Shown: positions 63,989-64,000 of the stretch, in pieces
How the letters are laid out: every line of letters starts with the position of its first letter
How positions within the stretch are numbered: the first letter of the stretch is position 1
From: Enterococcus sp. BWR-S5
GTDB lineage: Bacteria; Bacillota; Bacilli; Lactobacillales; Enterococcaceae
Reading direction: 5' to 3'
Assembly (NCBI RefSeq): GCF_016745255.1
Contig: NZ_JADOEQ010000013.1
Span: forward strand, 95,237-159,236
DNA: 64,000 nucleotides
Made by a program: the position numbers and the translations under genes
The notes under the pieces: generated by a model
Database searches by the model: none
The model's input: only the letters and a program-made list of their open reading frames with translations
Told to the model about the DNA's origin: nothing

Positions 63989-64000
63989 CTATTTTTTTCT

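Overview
The window looks like a chromosomal segment of a low-GC Gram-positive of the order Lactobacillales, most probably an Enterococcus. I infer this from gene content and order, not from a database search: a relQ-nadK-rluD-mgtE operon, a coiA / pepF / spxH neighbourhood, a glgBCDAP operon ending in a GH13 enzyme, Met T-box leaders on metNIQ, an LPXTG surface protein and many fructose-family PTS parts. No rRNA, tRNA or CRISPR array was recognised, and no intact transposase.

Layout. 1-5 kb: small and poorly known minus-strand genes (membrane proteins, an Asp/Glu racemase, a GyrI-like effector-binding protein, RidA, a sugar O-acetyltransferase). 5-15.3 kb: a minus-strand glycogen operon, glgB-glgC-glgD-glgA-glgP-GH13 alpha-glycosidase, with a CcpA site upstream of glgB and a hairpin between glgA and glgP. 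15.8-18.6 kb: a CHAP/GW-repeat lysin diverging from an LPXTG protein. 18.7-20 kb: an AraC/GyrI regulator with a DUF3788-like partner. 20.2-24.8 kb: metN-metI-metQ plus an M20 amidohydrolase, behind two T-box leaders in series. 25-26.6 kb: an Mga-like regulator.

27-36 kb holds the most interesting metabolic locus: a transaldolase-like FSA, a glycyl radical enzyme with its activase, a DeoR regulator, a complete fructose-family PTS (IIA, IIB, IIC) and a PRD/BglG-type activator. The combination matches the published route in which 1,5-anhydrohexitol 6-phosphates are opened by a glycyl radical enzyme (E. coli YbiW/PflD) and cleaved by FSA. Here the sugar PTS and its regulators sit beside the catabolic genes.

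36.4-40.3 kb: a SorC-type regulator, an XRE membrane regulator and a small ABC exporter operon whose promoter carries a perfect 37-bp palindrome. 40.4-42.9 kb is an AT-rich cassette that looks foreign: a tiny ORF, a Crp/Fnr-like regulator, a class II aminoacyl-tRNA-synthetase-like protein and a GNAT acetyltransferase. A 22-bp dyad lies just upstream of the last two genes. 43.2-55 kb: household and accessory genes (GNATs, lipid kinase, recD2, a histidine phosphatase, a disulfide-reductase-like flavoprotein, two related lipoproteins, trmL with a structured leader, rlmA, cutC). 55.2-59 kb: the relQ-nadK-rluD-mgtE operon. 59.1-63.7 kb: a CYTH protein, spxH, pepF and coiA. The right edge (63.88-64 kb) has a cluster of hairpins that could be the end of a mobile element or a structured RNA.

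Start codons were chosen from visible Shine-Dalgarno sequences. Several genes therefore start inside their longest open frame, and this is stated where it matters.
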